A stretch of DNA of 64,000 nucleotides from Rhizophagus clarus (lineage: Eukaryota; Glomeromycota; Glomeromycetes; Glomerales; Glomeraceae): assembly GCA_015698045.1 (NCBI GenBank), contig BLAL01000073.1, positions 124,001 to 188,000 of the forward strand, written 5' to 3'. Position 1 is the stretch's first letter, and every line of letters begins with the position of its first letter. The position numbers and the translations under genes were made by a program. This document shows positions 9,913 through 22,147 of this stretch, in pieces. The notes under the pieces were generated by a model that saw nothing but the letters and a program-made list of their open reading frames with translations, was not told the DNA's origin and made no database searches.

Positions 9913-11492
9913 CCCTATAAAAAATAAGTGTCCGGATAATGTCCAGAAAATGTCCGGAAAAAAATTCTAAAATATTGTCCGGAAATTCTGGACACTGTGT
10001 GTCCGGAAACTGTTCCGAAAACACCGCATTTTCGGGATATTAGGAATTTCTCCCGAAATTGTCCGGAAATGTATTTTCGTAAAATTTTGCCACAAAAGAT
10101 GATCAATGGATAGATGATCATCATTATTCCTTAACCCAAAATTTTTATATCATAGATATATAGTATTTTTGCCTGCTCTGCAATTTTAATTAGTACGACA
10201 GAAAAGGTTTTGAATGTCAGTTTTGTATGGCAAACCGTTCTATGTCAAAAGTCTGCTGATTTTCAACAGACCCCCTGTGATTTTTAGCAGGGAGTCTGCT
10301 GTTTTACAGCACACCCCCGCTGTTTTCTGCGGGTGCCTCTGCTGTTTTACAGCAGGTCCCCTGCTGTTATTGCAGCAGGTGATGGGTTGTACAAACAAAC
10401 TGCCTTTTGCAATAGTTTTACCAACCAGTTGGAAAATTATAACTAAATTTAGTAGTTCATGAATAAATTTGGAAATTTTTGCGAATATTTTGATTGTAGG
10501 ATAAAAATTCAATTTTATCACAAAAAACATTGAACAAATTTCATTTGAAAATTAATGTTAGATAAACAAATTTTTATAAATTTAAATTCAAGACATTTCA
10601 TAAAATATTGAAATAGTGTTAAATTTAGTTGGCAGAAAATAAATGTCATTGTACAATTAGTAGATTCTCTTTTAATTTTAGAAAAATCATGTCACATAAT
10701 GCAACATGAATTCATTTTTCTTAAGAATTAACTAATTGCATGTTTATTTTCTGCTTATAATTAAATTTAATAATATTTCTATACTTATAAAATGGCTTTT
10801 AAATTTAATTTATTTGCCTAGAATTAATTTTAAGTAAAGTTCAATATTTTTGTGATAAAATTGAATTTTTATCCTACAAACCAGAAGGTCTGCAAAAATT
10901 TCCAAATTTATCCATAAATTACTAAATTTAGTTATCATTTTCCAACCGGTTGGTAAAACTATTGCAAAAGGCAGTTTTGTGCTGATCTGTTTGTACAACA
11001 CATCACCTGCTACAATAACAGCAGGGGACCTGCTGTAAAACAGCAGAGGCACCTGCAGAAAACAGCGGGGGGTGTGCTGTAAAACAGCAGACTCCCTGCT
11101 AAAAATCACAGGTGGTCTGTTGAAAATCAGCAGACTTTTGACATAGAACGGTTTTCCATAGTTTTGTGCTTTTTGCATTTTTTTACAAAATTAATTTATC
11201 CTTTTTTGGAAATAGTATCCAGAATTTGTCCTGAACTTTTTCATGTCTATCTGGTTTTTTTACTATGTCCAGAATTTGTCCAGGTTTAACTGTCCAGAAT
11301 TTGTCCAAAATTTTATACCGAACAAATACTGGACGAATTCAGGACAAAGTTAGGACATGTCAAAATTTTAAGTACCAGAAGTGTGTCAGACATGTACCAA
11401 AAAAGTGGACATTTTCCGGACACATCAGATTTATTCCGGACATTTTCCAGACATTTTTGGTAACATTTTCCGGACATTTATTTTTTATAGGG
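9913..11492. mobile_element. TCCGGA-rich CACTA-like non-autonomous element, interrupted
   Basis: The ends are near-perfect inverted repeats: CCCTATAAAAAATAAGTGTC at the left and its complement (with AAATGTCC) at 11492. Flanks show a 3-bp duplication, CGA at 9910-9912 and 11493-11495. The subterminal 200-350 bp on both sides are packed with TCCGGA or TCCAGA motifs in both orientations, a CACTA/EnSpm-like architecture (inference). There is no transposase. The element is interrupted by the separate palindromic element at 10226-11160; without it the host is about 640 bp. Related copies lie at 55812-56504 and, as a half copy, at 48081-48251. Confidence 0.75.
10226..11160. mobile_element. palindrome-rich TIR element, copy 1 (TATGG...CCATA)
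   Basis: A 935-bp element begins TATGGCAAACCGTTCTATG and ends with the complement (CCATA). The terminal inverted repeats run for roughly 190 bp or more and include several small nested hairpins of the CTGCTGTTTTACAGCAG type. It is bordered by an exact 6-bp target duplication GTTTTG (10220-10225 and 11161-11166). The open frames inside are products of the repeats; no transposase is encoded. It is highly similar to the copy at 31869-32810. TATGG termini with 6-bp duplications resemble the IS3EU superfamily as I recall it; that assignment needs a database check. Confidence 0.85.
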
Positions 11493-13261
11493 CGATTCTG
11501 GAAGTGGTAATATATTGCATTATTATAGCTACGTACTATATTGCTTGATTAATTATGGTATATTTTTCTTTTATCTGCTGTGAATAGATATAAAGCGACA
11601 TTTAGTAATTATCTATCGATATCCGCTAACCATAATGTCTAAATTAGGCCAATAATTAGGCTGATCTTTGATAAAATGTTATCCCTTAAATGGTAAGCAG
11701 TTGCAGGCAAATTTGCCTATGATTTTAACAAAAATTCAGCTCTCATTTAACTTTTAATAATAAAGCTATTATAACAAAAATTTTTTTCCAACAATTTAAA
11801 CGACATATAATACGATGATGATCATATTTTGTTTTATAGATAATTTTATCTAAGCCCAATATGAACTTTTATGACATTTTTATACATCTATTAAGTTAAT
11901 CATAATCTAAAAGAAGAATTTTTTTGGAGATTGTGATGTTATGTAACAATTCTAACCAAGATCATTTCTTGGAATAAAATAATAGGAAACGATCAGGGTC
12001 TAAAAGAAAGAAAGGGATTCATAAGAAGAAAGATGATAGGCATAAAGAAAAGAAAATACAGTAAGTAAATGTTAGCAGAAATGCAGGTATTAACGAAGGA
12101 TACCATACATAGAAAGACACCATAGAGAACATGAAAAAATGTCCAAAGTAGTTTTCGAGTTTTTAGTGCGACTATTTTCCAGTAAGGTTAATCGCTCAAA
12201 GAAGCTTGACAATAGTTTTTTACGATTACACTTGTAATACACCAAAAAAAGACTACGTTTAATAAAAATATATAGCCCGTTCGCTTTACTTTAGACAATA
12301 ATATCACAATATCTTAAAACACACATTTATACAGTAAAAAGGAGGTATTATAATGAGTAAAAACTGAATAACTACCAATTATCAAATTTAAATAAAAAAA
12401 ATTTTTTTATTTTTTTTATGATTCTTTTTACCATATTTATTGGATGGAACCTACCGTCTTCATTAATTCAATGAAAATTTTGAAATATCAATTAATTTTA
12501 AAAAATATGATATAAATTAAAGCCATCCAAGTTATGATTGTTTTCATAATTATACTTATTATATGCTTTGTATTGGGTATTTTCTAATAAAATATTCTCT
12601 AGCTTATCATTTATTTCACACATGAATCCAAGATTGTATTGAGATACGCTATGATCCCCTCTATCCCTATCTTCCATTATATGTCTTTTTCTTGCAAATC
12701 ACATCGTAATTTTTAAAAAATTAAAGTCTCAAGCACAAGAAGAAAATAACTAGGATTCTCCATTTAAGACATTATGATGACAGTGCTTAAAATCGATCAA
12801 ACACTGTCGATTGCTCATGAAAAGATATGATACAAAAACATTATTCAAAAAGAAGAATTTTCTTTTTATCCAAAATTGAACATGTACTGCCGAAAATTTG
12901 TTCACATACTAAGTAATTAAAAAATATATTTTCAACTGATAATTTTATTTAATGATATTTTCCTGTTTATACAAATGCATAAATATAAGAAAACTACGTA
13001 AATGATAAGACAAAAAAATCTAACTTTCTAACTTATCACTAAAGTAAGCCTCTTAAAATAGCTCCATATAAGCTGAACCAATAAGTACAACAATAATGAC
13101 AGAAAAATAATAAGAATCATAAAAAACCATTATTAGAAAATGCATATACTTATATATATATATACGTTATACGGTTTAATACAAAACAACAATAAATAAT
13201 ATTGAATAAAACAATAAATAAATAGAAATAAGAAATAATCTATTAACAATACTAAAAGTAA
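11493..13261. other. intergenic with Sel1-tail relic
   Basis: Besides the Sel1-tail relic at 12500-12770, this stretch holds fragments similar to kinase flanks: 11850-11880 recalls 1045-1090, and 12390-12490 recalls the 3' flank of kinase 4 at 16010-16110. There is an AT microsatellite near 13150-13165. No intact gene. Confidence 0.5.
12500..12770 (-). pseudogene. relic of a kinase Sel1 tail
   Basis: The minus strand keeps recognisable pieces of the Sel1 tail found in kinase 4: LVLETL for LVLGDF, then SQYNLGFMCEINDK for AQYNLGFMCENDK, and a Tyr/Asn-rich end (YENNHNLDGFNLY). Stops and frameshifts interrupt it, and no kinase exons are nearby. Its downstream flank also aligns with that of kinase 4, so this is the decayed 3' end of a lost paralogue. 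Confidence 0.65.
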
Positions 13262-15261
13262 TTAATAGTGATATACGATACATTTAACATCATTTTCTCC
13301 CTTTAATATTCCTAATGTTTTGTTCTTACACACAGAACAAGTTTTACCACAATTGCAATCAACACATTTTACCTTAATTTGCTCAATTTTTTGTTTCAAA
13401 AAGAATGGCTTATAATTATCTTTTGATAAACATAAACTAACATATTTTGGATTTAAATGTGAGGTAAACTTATTTTTAAAATCAACGAATGGTTTATTTT
13501 TCAATATACTAAATCTAAAAGGAAGTAATTTATAAGCATTAGAAATAGGATGATTTATAATAAATGCACAAAAATTTAATTTTGGTAAATTCACATAACA
13601 TCTTACTTTTGAACAATAAGAAAACATATCTATTTTAAGTTCATTATTAACATTGCGAAAATTATATCCAATGATGAAGGACTTATTTAGAGAATTTAGA
13701 TCTTCAAACACAGGAATTCCAAAAAAAGGAATATTTTTTGTAATTAATTCATTTTTTGATAATACCATACTGTTAAATTTGCATTCACCTTGCGGATAAT
13801 AAGTCTTTTTAATTACTTCAATGTTAGGAAGATTAAAACTTAAATTTGTATCATAACCAACAACCATTATTTTAACTTTCAATTTAAATTCATGTGGGTG
13901 AAATTTTTTTTGAAGACCATTAATTATAACTCTTGGTTTCACCAGTTTCTATTTTTCTGCTTTTGGTTTGAGAATTTGACAGTTAAAAAAAATATTTTTT
14001 GAATCTTCAGTATCAATAACTGCTGCATATATATCACAATCAGCTTCTTTATTTTAAATAATATCCAAAATATTTCGTGGTGGTTTTAATTCAAAATCTC
14101 GGTACCTTCCAGGTTCATTTATATAATAATCACAATCTTCAGTTTTTGTATATAGGTTTTTCTTTCCAATAAACTTAAATGGTATTTTACATAAAATATC
14201 TGGTATGAGTTTAAATATATTAATGGGATTTTTAAATTCTATGCAATCCCAATTTTGATAATCATTTAAAGATTTTATCCAATATTCTTCATCAAAATTT
14301 TCACTCACAGGATGACTTCCTCCAAGTAATCTCATATTGAAAAGCCGTAAATTTTTGATTTTCCATTTGATTTATTAGAATTAAATCCTACTTTTGAATT
14401 TAAAGGTCCAATCCTCATATTCATGGAACCTTCATTAGATTTAGCTATAGAATTTTTTGATGACATTTTAACATCTTTAAAATAAACTCTTTCTCCTAAA
14501 ATAACTTCAGTTGGAATGAATTGACCATATTCCTCAATTATTTTCCTAAATTCTTCTTCCGGATTACCAGATTTTATAGCATTTTTGATGTATTTATTAA
14601 CAAATTCATCTGTTAGTTCTAAATGTTCTTGGAATTTTAATGTTACTTTTCCAACTTCTGTATATTTATATACTGATTGAATTTCATCATTAAAATCTAC
14701 ACTACTCGACCTTCTAATTGACAATCCTAACTCTACAAAATTCTGTATATTAACGTCATTACTAAAAAATAAATTAGTCTTCTTCATACAATCTTCTTTT
14801 GATTTAAATTCGAGTTTGTCTTTTTTATATCCTTTAGTCTTAATTTCAGTTAATTCACAATCTTTCATTTTAAATGCTCTTTTATTAGCTTTCTTGATTC
14901 CATCAAAACTCATAGTACATCCATAATCTAATTTACAATTAACATTAAAGATATTCCAGCATGGGCTTTTCGTCAAATATAGAATATATTGTTCATTTTT
15001 GATTGTTATAATTTCTTTTAAACGATAAATTTTTTCATCTTTGCGTTCTATTTTAGCGTACTCTTCACTTAATTTTGTCGCATTATCAATTCCGCCATCA
15101 TCAGGAATATCTTGGTTTAATTTTTTCGAAAATAACAATGAATCATTGATATCATTGTTATTATTACGGATATCACATAAGAAATCTTCTAAATTTAATT
15201 TTTTTAAATTAATTTGTGATGAGTCTTCTATGGTTTTAATAAATACAATTTCAAATGACAT
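13262..15261 (-). pseudogene. broken gene with weak MACPF-like signature and Cys-rich end
   Basis: Three consecutive minus-strand open segments (15261-14332, 14335-14054, 13942-13262) look like one former gene of about 660 codons. Segment 1 holds Y-G-Q-F-I-P...V-I-L-G near residue 250, reminiscent of the MACPF signature (Y-G-T-H-[FY] followed by G-G), but two key positions differ. Segment 2 starts with LLGGSHPV. Segment 3 ends in a Cys cluster (C-x-C-x4-C-x2-C). Breaks: a frameshift near 14332-14341, an in-frame TAA at 14054-14056 and an in-frame TAG at 13949-13951. I recognise the pattern as one seen in Rhizophagus proteins of unknown function. The MACPF relation is tentative and no pore-forming role can be claimed. 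Confidence 0.5.
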
Positions 15262-16170
15262 TTTTTTTTAAAAAAAAAAAAAATAAATAAATAGTGAAGA
15301 TGCTTTTTTTTATAACTTTTGATTAATACATGTATAACCGCGATTACTGTTGTACAAGTTTCATACTGCACCGTATTAAGCACTCTATAACAAATTTCCA
15401 AGTTAATTTTGGGTGTTTCTGGCTTTCTTATATCTGATACGATACCATATAAGCCCTGATCGGCTAATTTTTACACAATCAAACTTTTCTTTGTTACAAA
15501 GGCAGAAATTCAAATAGTTAAAGAAAAGTTTTTTGTAAAACATCAACACACGTTTATTACTTATTACTCTATTAAGCTCAATTTTGATAAAAGGTTATGT
15601 AAAACATATAACACTTACGACGAACTGTTAATTGTAAGACTAAAAAAACTAACAACTTAACGAGGTTGATAAATTAAAAAAAATTTAGTTCACATCCTGC
15701 AGAATGGTGATAAACCTCATTAATTAAATATCATGAGTCGGATGGCGTGCATATGTTAAAAAAGGGAAATTCATTTTGAAAAAAGTGAAAAATTTATTAT
15801 AAGAAAATGTTTATATGAACCAGGCTTTTCACAAACAAAAGTCCATCTACGTAATTTAATGGTGTCAAAATTTCAATTTTTATTATAGCATTAATCTTAA
15901 GAAAAGAGATAAGAAAACAAATTTTGGACTAAAATATTACAAAAAAAGATTATTTTATTACTTTCATAATAAGCACATTTAATCGTATATATGAAAAATA
16001 CCAAAAAAAAAAATTTTTTTTATAATTCTGTTTTATATTATTCATTGGCACCTATAATCTTCATTAGTTTAACAATATATTTTTCTCTCATGAATTAAAA
16101 AATTAATGAAAATAAAAAAATTTGTTTATTGTCCTTTATAGAATCAAAGTTATTTAAAAAGGAACAAAAA
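15262..16170. other. intergenic downstream of kinase 4
   Basis: AT-rich sequence without recognisable genes. Positions 16010-16170 form the 3' flank of kinase 4, partly shared with 12390-12490. Confidence 0.6.
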
Positions 16171-17937
16171 TCATTCATAAGGATTAAAAATATTGTAATT
16201 ATCAAATATTTCCGTACTATACTTATTACTTAGACTAACAGTTTTTTGCTCAGATCTTCGTAGTCTATCAAAACATTCTCTAGCTTCATGGTTTCCTTGT
16301 TCAGCAGATTTACGATACCAATACATTGCTTGTAATGTGTCACCAAATTTGTCATTTTCACACATAAATCCGAGATTATATTGAGCTACGATATGTCCGT
16401 CATCTCTATCTCCTGCACCCAAATAGAAGTTATATGCCTTTTGCTTGTCAACTTCTGTCGCAATTCCTAAATAATTAAAGTCTCCCAGCACAAGAAAGGA
16501 ATTAGGATCTCTCTTATTATTTAATAGCCAGTTAAAAATTTCTTTTGGAGTTGTATGATGATCGTTAAGGTAATCAAGAATTTTCTGTTTTTTATTTTTA
16601 TCATATATCTTATACGGTAGAGTAGCTATTCCATCAACTATATCTTTCCTAGATTTAGATCCCTTTTTCCTGAAACTTTGAGGTAAATCATCATTTGGTG
16701 AGTATGATGAATTATTAACGTATGATGAGTATGATGAATTATTAAAAGGAGGTGTCCAATGATGCTTCGTATTATTCGCCATAACTGTTTCTAAACTTGT
16801 AACTACTTTGTAAATGGTTGGGCGGTCATCTGGTTCATATTCCCAACAATCTATAAATTAATGATACCACTGATGTTATTAATAATATTTTTTATCATAA
16901 TTAAGCTTTAAATTATATTTACCAGTATAAATTTTTAAATAGCTATTGGGTGTGCCGGGAATAGGTGTTTCTCTAAGACCTTGTAAAATTCGCATTGGTA
17001 ATGCATCATGATTATATTCGCGAAAAGGTGGGCGACAACTCGATATCTCCCATAAAAGCACACCAATACTATAAACATCACTCTTTTTATTGAGAGAGTA
17101 GTTACTTGAACTAAATTTTTTTGGATCAACATAAGGATGCATACCATATTGACGTGATGTTCCTGATTCATCAGTATTTTTTGATAAACCAAAATCGGCC
17201 AATTTGATGTTACTTTGATGGATTAACACGTTGTTGGAATGCTTTCATTTAATAATAAATAAAATAATTAAAATTATATAAACATAATTAATACATGCAA
17301 TATAATTTAGACAAATTACCAAATCACGATGAATAATGCTTTCATCATGTAAGCATGATACAGCGCTAGCTAATTGATATGCCATTTTGAATTTATCATC
17401 CCAAGTGAGTCTGCTAATATTTTTTTCTAGATATTTTCGAAGAGTACCACTGTCGGCATATTCCATTACCAACTTATATTTCTTTGAACTATAATTTTGA
17501 TCGTCTTATTAAAAGGAAAATAATTATTCATACTTGTTCATAAATTATATTAAATTTTTACACAAAATAAATAATATTAGTATACCTATTGTAATACCAT
17601 AAAAACTTATAATATTATCGTGGAAATGTACTTCACGCTGGATTTTGAGCTAAATATAAAAAAGGAATTTTTTTTAATTAAAATATATTTATTATGTATG
17701 TACAAAGACGAAAAATATATGCTCTAATGTAATCACCTCATAAACAATCTTTTCAGCTGTGGCATTTTTGAGAGATTTTAGCGCTAAAATCTTACGAGAA
17801 TTTTTCCATTTTGCACGATAAACCTTCCCAAAGGCTCCAGAACCAATTACTTCAAAGTTAGAAAAATTTTTATAATCATAATATTTGATATGTTTTTTCG
17901 AAATAGCTTCTTCAATCCAGTTTATCCACTCAGACAT
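16171..17937 (-). CDS. TKL-type kinase with Sel1-repeat tail (kinase 4)
   Basis: Five exons (17937-17737, 17649-17586, 17504-17320, 17241-16923, 16850-16171) give about 482 residues. Kinase landmarks: WIEEAISKKHIKYYDYKNF, glycine loop GSGAFGKV, LALKSL, HRDL-HSNN, DFGLSKN, PYVDPKKF, DVYSIGVLLWEISS, DCWEYEPDDRPTI. After a linker (SYSSYVNNSSYS) comes a Lys-rich stretch and two Sel1-type helical repeats: LGDFNYLGIATEVDKQKAY and AQYNLGFMCENDK..WYRKSAEQGN. Sel1 repeats are known protein-interaction modules. The tail is nearly identical to that of kinase 6, although the core is closer to kinase 1, which suggests tail exchange or gene conversion. Head-to-head orientation with kinase 5, over 4 kb apart. 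Catalytic residues are intact. Confidence 0.88.
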
Positions 17938-17984
17938 TTTTATGTACAGAATTTTTTTTACTGTAAAGAAAAATTCTTATAAGA

Positions 17985-18022
17985 AAAAAGGCAAGTTTAT
18001 AAAACATTAACAATCGGAAAAA
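17985..18022 (-). promoter_or_regulatory. conserved TATA-like kinase core promoter
   Basis: The minus strand reads TTTTCCGATTGTTAATG, then TTTTATAAACTTGCC, about 55-80 bp before the ATG of kinase 4. It is the best copy of the block shared by the kinase genes. Confidence 0.5.
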
Positions 18023-18595
18023 TTATTATTTAACCATTTCCAAAGTAACTGTCGATCATTGGATGGATCATTGGGTTAGTATTCTATGTATGGAATGTAT
18101 GATTTTAATGATTTCATACATGGTTATATATGGCAAAACAACATTACATTACAATCCGGATCTTATGCTATCAAGTCCCAAAAGCATTGTTAGAATTTCA
18201 TTTTACATCTTTTGTCATTTAAAAGACATTATTAAGCGGAGATAGTAATCCAGTACGAACTTATATGACATATTTGAAAGGTGATTGTCATAACGCTAAA
18301 CGGGATTAAAATTTCTTTGTTCAAGAATTATATTATTATGATTAACCCGGGACCATTTTCTGGGTACGGCAGAAAAAAGTATATGTTGTTATAATACATG
18401 TGAATATTTTTATTTTGCAATATCAGGAGTATGGTATATTTAACATTATGTAAGACATACTGGTATTTATAAAAATTCAATAGCGAATAATATTAGATAG
18501 AACCTTTTATAAACAAAATCATCCAAAATTTTTATATGTCCAGACCAGAAAAAATTACATTCATTATGAAGCGTTTATTCCGTAAAATAATGATG

Positions 18596-19095
18596 ATCGG
18601 TTCTACTCAGTCGGTCCGGTCCTACGTATGTCAGTTTTTGGGACCGGACCGGTACAAACTGCAGTCTTGGACTCAGCAGGACCGAGGTAAAAACAGACAT
18701 CGGCCCTAACTTTTGGTCTTCATGATTTATATAAATTTTAATATATATGGTAGCACCCTGAATCACATGGTTCACGTTTAATCTTAATTTTTTCTGATAG
18801 TATAATGCCTGGATTTAATAAATTATGCAAAAATAAAAAATTGTTTCACTATTATACGTTATTATTGTTTATTTTAAACTTAATTTATTATCCATCAATC
18901 AGTTTAATATTATAATAATATTCATGTTTAGTATATTATGGCCTTTCAAAGACTAGATTTCTAAAAAGACTGTCGGTCCTATTGTTATTTATATTTACAA
19001 AGACCGTTTAGGACCATAAGAGTTTTCAATCTTAAGACCAAAAAGACCGGACCGAAAAGACCGCAAAGACCATAAGTCCGACCGAGTGACTAACT
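18596..19095. mobile_element. candidate GGTCCGGTC-rich MITE
   Basis: Left end ACTCAGTCGGTCCGGTCC and right end GACCGAGTGAC are imperfect inverted repeats. The interior is rich in GGACCG and AGACC words in both orientations, unlike the surrounding AT-rich DNA. Exact borders and target duplication could not be fixed. Confidence 0.4.
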
Positions 19096-19544
19096 TTAAA
19101 CTTCAGTTTCTGCAAATACCAATTTTTTAAAATTTTTAAACTGTATTTTGATTTGCAGTTTATTTAAAATCATGCGTTTACGCGAATTTTAAAGTGTATA
19201 ATACTGAAGTTACCTATTTATATAAATTTTTTACTAGTACTTTTTTTAGATAAAAATTTATTTAAAATATGTTTTCATGAGTGAGTTATGTAAAATCATG
19301 TATTTGTGCACATTTCTAAAGTGTAGATTGCTGAAACTACCTAGTACTTGTGTAGAATTTATGAAACTTTTTAAGATACAAAATCAATGAAGTATTTTTT
19401 TATAATTGTTTTTATGTGTAAATATTGAAACTATCTATTCATGAAAATTTTAACCCTTTTTATTAAGATACAACTTATTAAATGATTACGTTTTATGTGT
19501 AAAATTATGCAAAATCGTATGTGAAAAAAGAATAAGACACATTT

Positions 19545-19640
19545 CAAGCATTGTATTGGTTTTACGAAGCTGCTAAACAAGGAAACCAAGATCATGCTAC
19601 AAATAATTTCCGTAGATTAAAAGTTATAATTGTAAATCCT
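19545..19640 (+). pseudogene. Sel1-tail relic (unit A)
   Basis: The plus strand encodes ALYWFYEAAKQGNQDHATNN then FRRLK, a clear Sel1-repeat end as in the kinase tails, with no kinase exons before it. It is the 3' stump of a lost kinase gene. Confidence 0.7.
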
Positions 19641-19964
19641 CACCTAATATACATGGTCTTACGGGACAAATAGAATGGTTTCAAAAATATACATTCTGAG
19701 AAATTGTACAAACGCATGATTTTGTCGTTATAAAAGTAATAATAATTGTTAATATACCTTAACTTTCATTTTACATTATGGTACTTTTTATTGTGTAAAA
19801 TCAATTGTTTATTGTTAATAATTGCTGGTAAATCTGCAGTCAGTGAACTAACTTTTCGCATGATCTATTTTCATGTTACACTAATTTTATGGATTAATCA
19901 TTTTTCATTCCGGTTGTTTCGGTCCCAGTCATTTTCAACGAAATATAAATCGTGTAAATGTAAC

Positions 19965-20500
19965 AAGAATCTTCCGGAATTTAAAAGTTAGAATAAAATT
20001 TCATTTTTTTTTCCAAAAGCAAAAAAGATATCAATCTAATGAACGTCCTAATTAGGACTTTAAGGTAGATCAAATGGAGATTCAATCCCGAGTCTGATTA
20101 TTCGAAATGATCATCTAATATAAATATAGTTAGATACCTTCCGGAATTTAAAATCCGTATAAAATTTCATTTTTATTCTTTCCAAAAGAAAGTAATTAGG
20201 ACTTTATGATAGATCAAATGGAGATTCAATCCCGAGTCTGATTATTCCAGTTTTGACAGAACCAACTTCTCAAATAATTGAAAAAATATGGAAATGATAA
20301 TCTAATATAATCAAAAGTTAGATACCTCCTGGAATTTAAAAATTAGATTTTATTTTTGCAAGATTGATCCAATTAACGTCTTAATTAGGACTTTATGGTA
20401 GACCAAATGGTAGATCAATGGTTTTGGCAGAAATCAATTCCGCAAATAGTTAAATAAATAAAAAAAAAATATGAAAATGATAATCTAATATAAATAAAGC
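19965..20500. repeat. three roughly 180-bp direct repeats (unit A)
   Basis: Three successive copies each run from CCGGAATTTAAAA through GGACTTTA(A/T)GGTAGATCAAATGG to GATAATCTAATAT. They diverge from one another. The same triple is present in unit B (25205-25800), and an inverted relative lies near 6870-7030. No coding potential is seen. Confidence 0.65.
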
Positions 20501-20747
20501 TAGAATCGATTTGAGTTATATTATATGCGAATTTTTCTTTGTATTAATAAATCACACTACACCATAAGTATAATGGAAATATGGAAATATGGAAATACTG
20601 TATGAATGAAATTATCACATTGAATAATCACTGTAGATTAATAATTTTTGTAAATAATGTTCGTAAACGATCCTTTTTTGAAATTCAGAATTTTACTAGT
20701 ATTCATAACCATGTAAAACTAGATTTGTTGTATTAAAAAGGTAACTC

Positions 20748-20900
20748 AAAAAAAAGACATATTAAATATTATGAACTAATAAAGGTTTTCTAATTTTAAA
20801 GAAATTAGCACCGAAAATTTCAGAAAGTTTATCGTGAAAACTAGAAAATTCCCGTAGTGTATAAAAAAGACACAGCTGAAAAATTGTTTATGGAGGGATT
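20748..20900 (+). pseudogene. TKL kinase exon-1 relic (unit A)
   Basis: Across shifting frames the plus strand keeps HIKYYEL, FSNFKEI, FRKVYRE and DTAEKLFME, matching exon 1 of the kinases. It has an in-frame stop and an altered glycine loop. Confidence 0.65.
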
Positions 20901-22140
20901 GCATTATAATATATGCAGTATTTATAGAACCCGGTGTAAAACATCCTTCTTCTGAAGAATAACTTCACTGGATTCGTTTGTGGTTTAAAATAATTTTTTA
21001 TTGGTAAAATTCCTAAAATTAAATAAATTTCTAAAAATATAAAATTAGCCCCCATTATTCTAATTTAGCCCCCAAATTGTAATTCCTTCAAAATTAATAT
21101 TTTCTACAAAATTAAAATTCCCTCAATTATATTTTCCTCAAAATTGTAATTACCTCCATTTGTCTAGCCTTCAAATTTATAAAATTCCTAGGCTTTCACA
21201 GGATCGGGTCTTGTGTAAGCAAATCAAATTTAAGTATTTAACTTAAAATCCGTTTTTCAATTTTCAATCCATAATTTCAAAATGATTATTTCACGCCCTA
21301 TTTAATAAACATTTCTGTGTCTACTGCGGCACTCCGTAAGAAATAGACGAGGCAAATTGAAGGATATATTAAGATGAGTGAGGATAGTGGTGAGAACTTG
21401 ACCCATTGTGGTATTATTTACGTGTTCAAGAAAATCAACCGAAACTAATTTTGTTCATTGGATAACAAAAATGGGTATTGACAACACTCCGAGCACAATC
21501 ATCAGTGGTTTTATCCATAATTATAGCCACTGGTTTTGAATCAAAAAGTAATTTAAGTGACTGAAAGTGTTTGCCACAAGCATTAATGTATTTTTTAAAA
21601 AATGAAAGTAGTGAATTGACTTTTTCAAAGGGAATGTCTGTTGTTGCAAACGCTTCTATAAGGTCTTCAATAAGTTGTTTTTTGCTTCAGCAGCTGCCTG
21701 AGTAGAAGAAATAGCAAGTTTTGTGTTATTATTCTTTGACTTTTTATGTTAGAAATATGTTTCTGACTTTACAATGATTATCTACAGTAGATTTACGCTT
21801 CCAATCTACAGAAATATTGCAATAGTTGCAGAAGAGAATATTGTCATCAACTCGAAAAATGTCTTTATATTCACTGCATCTAGTATGAACTGACGCAATT
21901 TTTTGTTTTTTTTTTGACATTGCGAAAGAAAAGATGATCGAAGTCATCAAACTGATAATCCATAGATGTTTTTACTGCGTATTATGCGATCTGGAATGGA
22001 TCAACTTAAATTATGCATTTATCGCATAATTATGCGTTTAATGTGATATTAGTATGTGATAAAATCATCGCCCCTGGAAGGCTTGGCATATTACATACGC
22101 TTTTGTTTGTTAATCAATGATCATCGGAATAAGAGGATGA
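20901..22140. other. AT-rich stretch with BED/hAT-type relic
   Basis: This part of unit A has no counterpart in unit B. It contains the transposon-derived relic at 21405-21952, and near 21980-22060 words related to TATGCGAT/ATAATTATGCG that may belong to the same dead element. Confidence 0.5.
21405..21952 (-). pseudogene. hAT-related (BED/CGBP1-like) relic
   Basis: From ATG near 21920 the minus strand encodes KKKQKIASVHTRCSEYKDIF, then LFCNYCNISVDWKRKSTVDN with H-C, a C-x2-C...H zinc-finger pattern of BED/CGBP1-like hAT proteins. After a stop it continues with KQLIEDLIEAFATTDIP and PVAIIMDKTTDDCARSVVNT, the start of a transposase-like RNase H region. Stops and frameshifts make it non-functional. 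Confidence 0.65.
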
Positions 22141-22147
22141 TAATTTC

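Noticed and set aside
10290-10390. Hairpins of the CTGCTGTTTTACAGCAG type as terminators or ncRNA
   Set aside because: They are part of the terminal inverted repeats of a mobile element and occur symmetrically at both ends.
10214-11178. Open frames on both arms of the palindromic element
   Set aside because: They read through inverted repeats, recur with the element at 31869-32870, and have no protein-like features.
18063-18245. 60-residue plus-strand open frame upstream of kinase 4
   Set aside because: Not preserved in related kinase upstream regions and without recognisable features.
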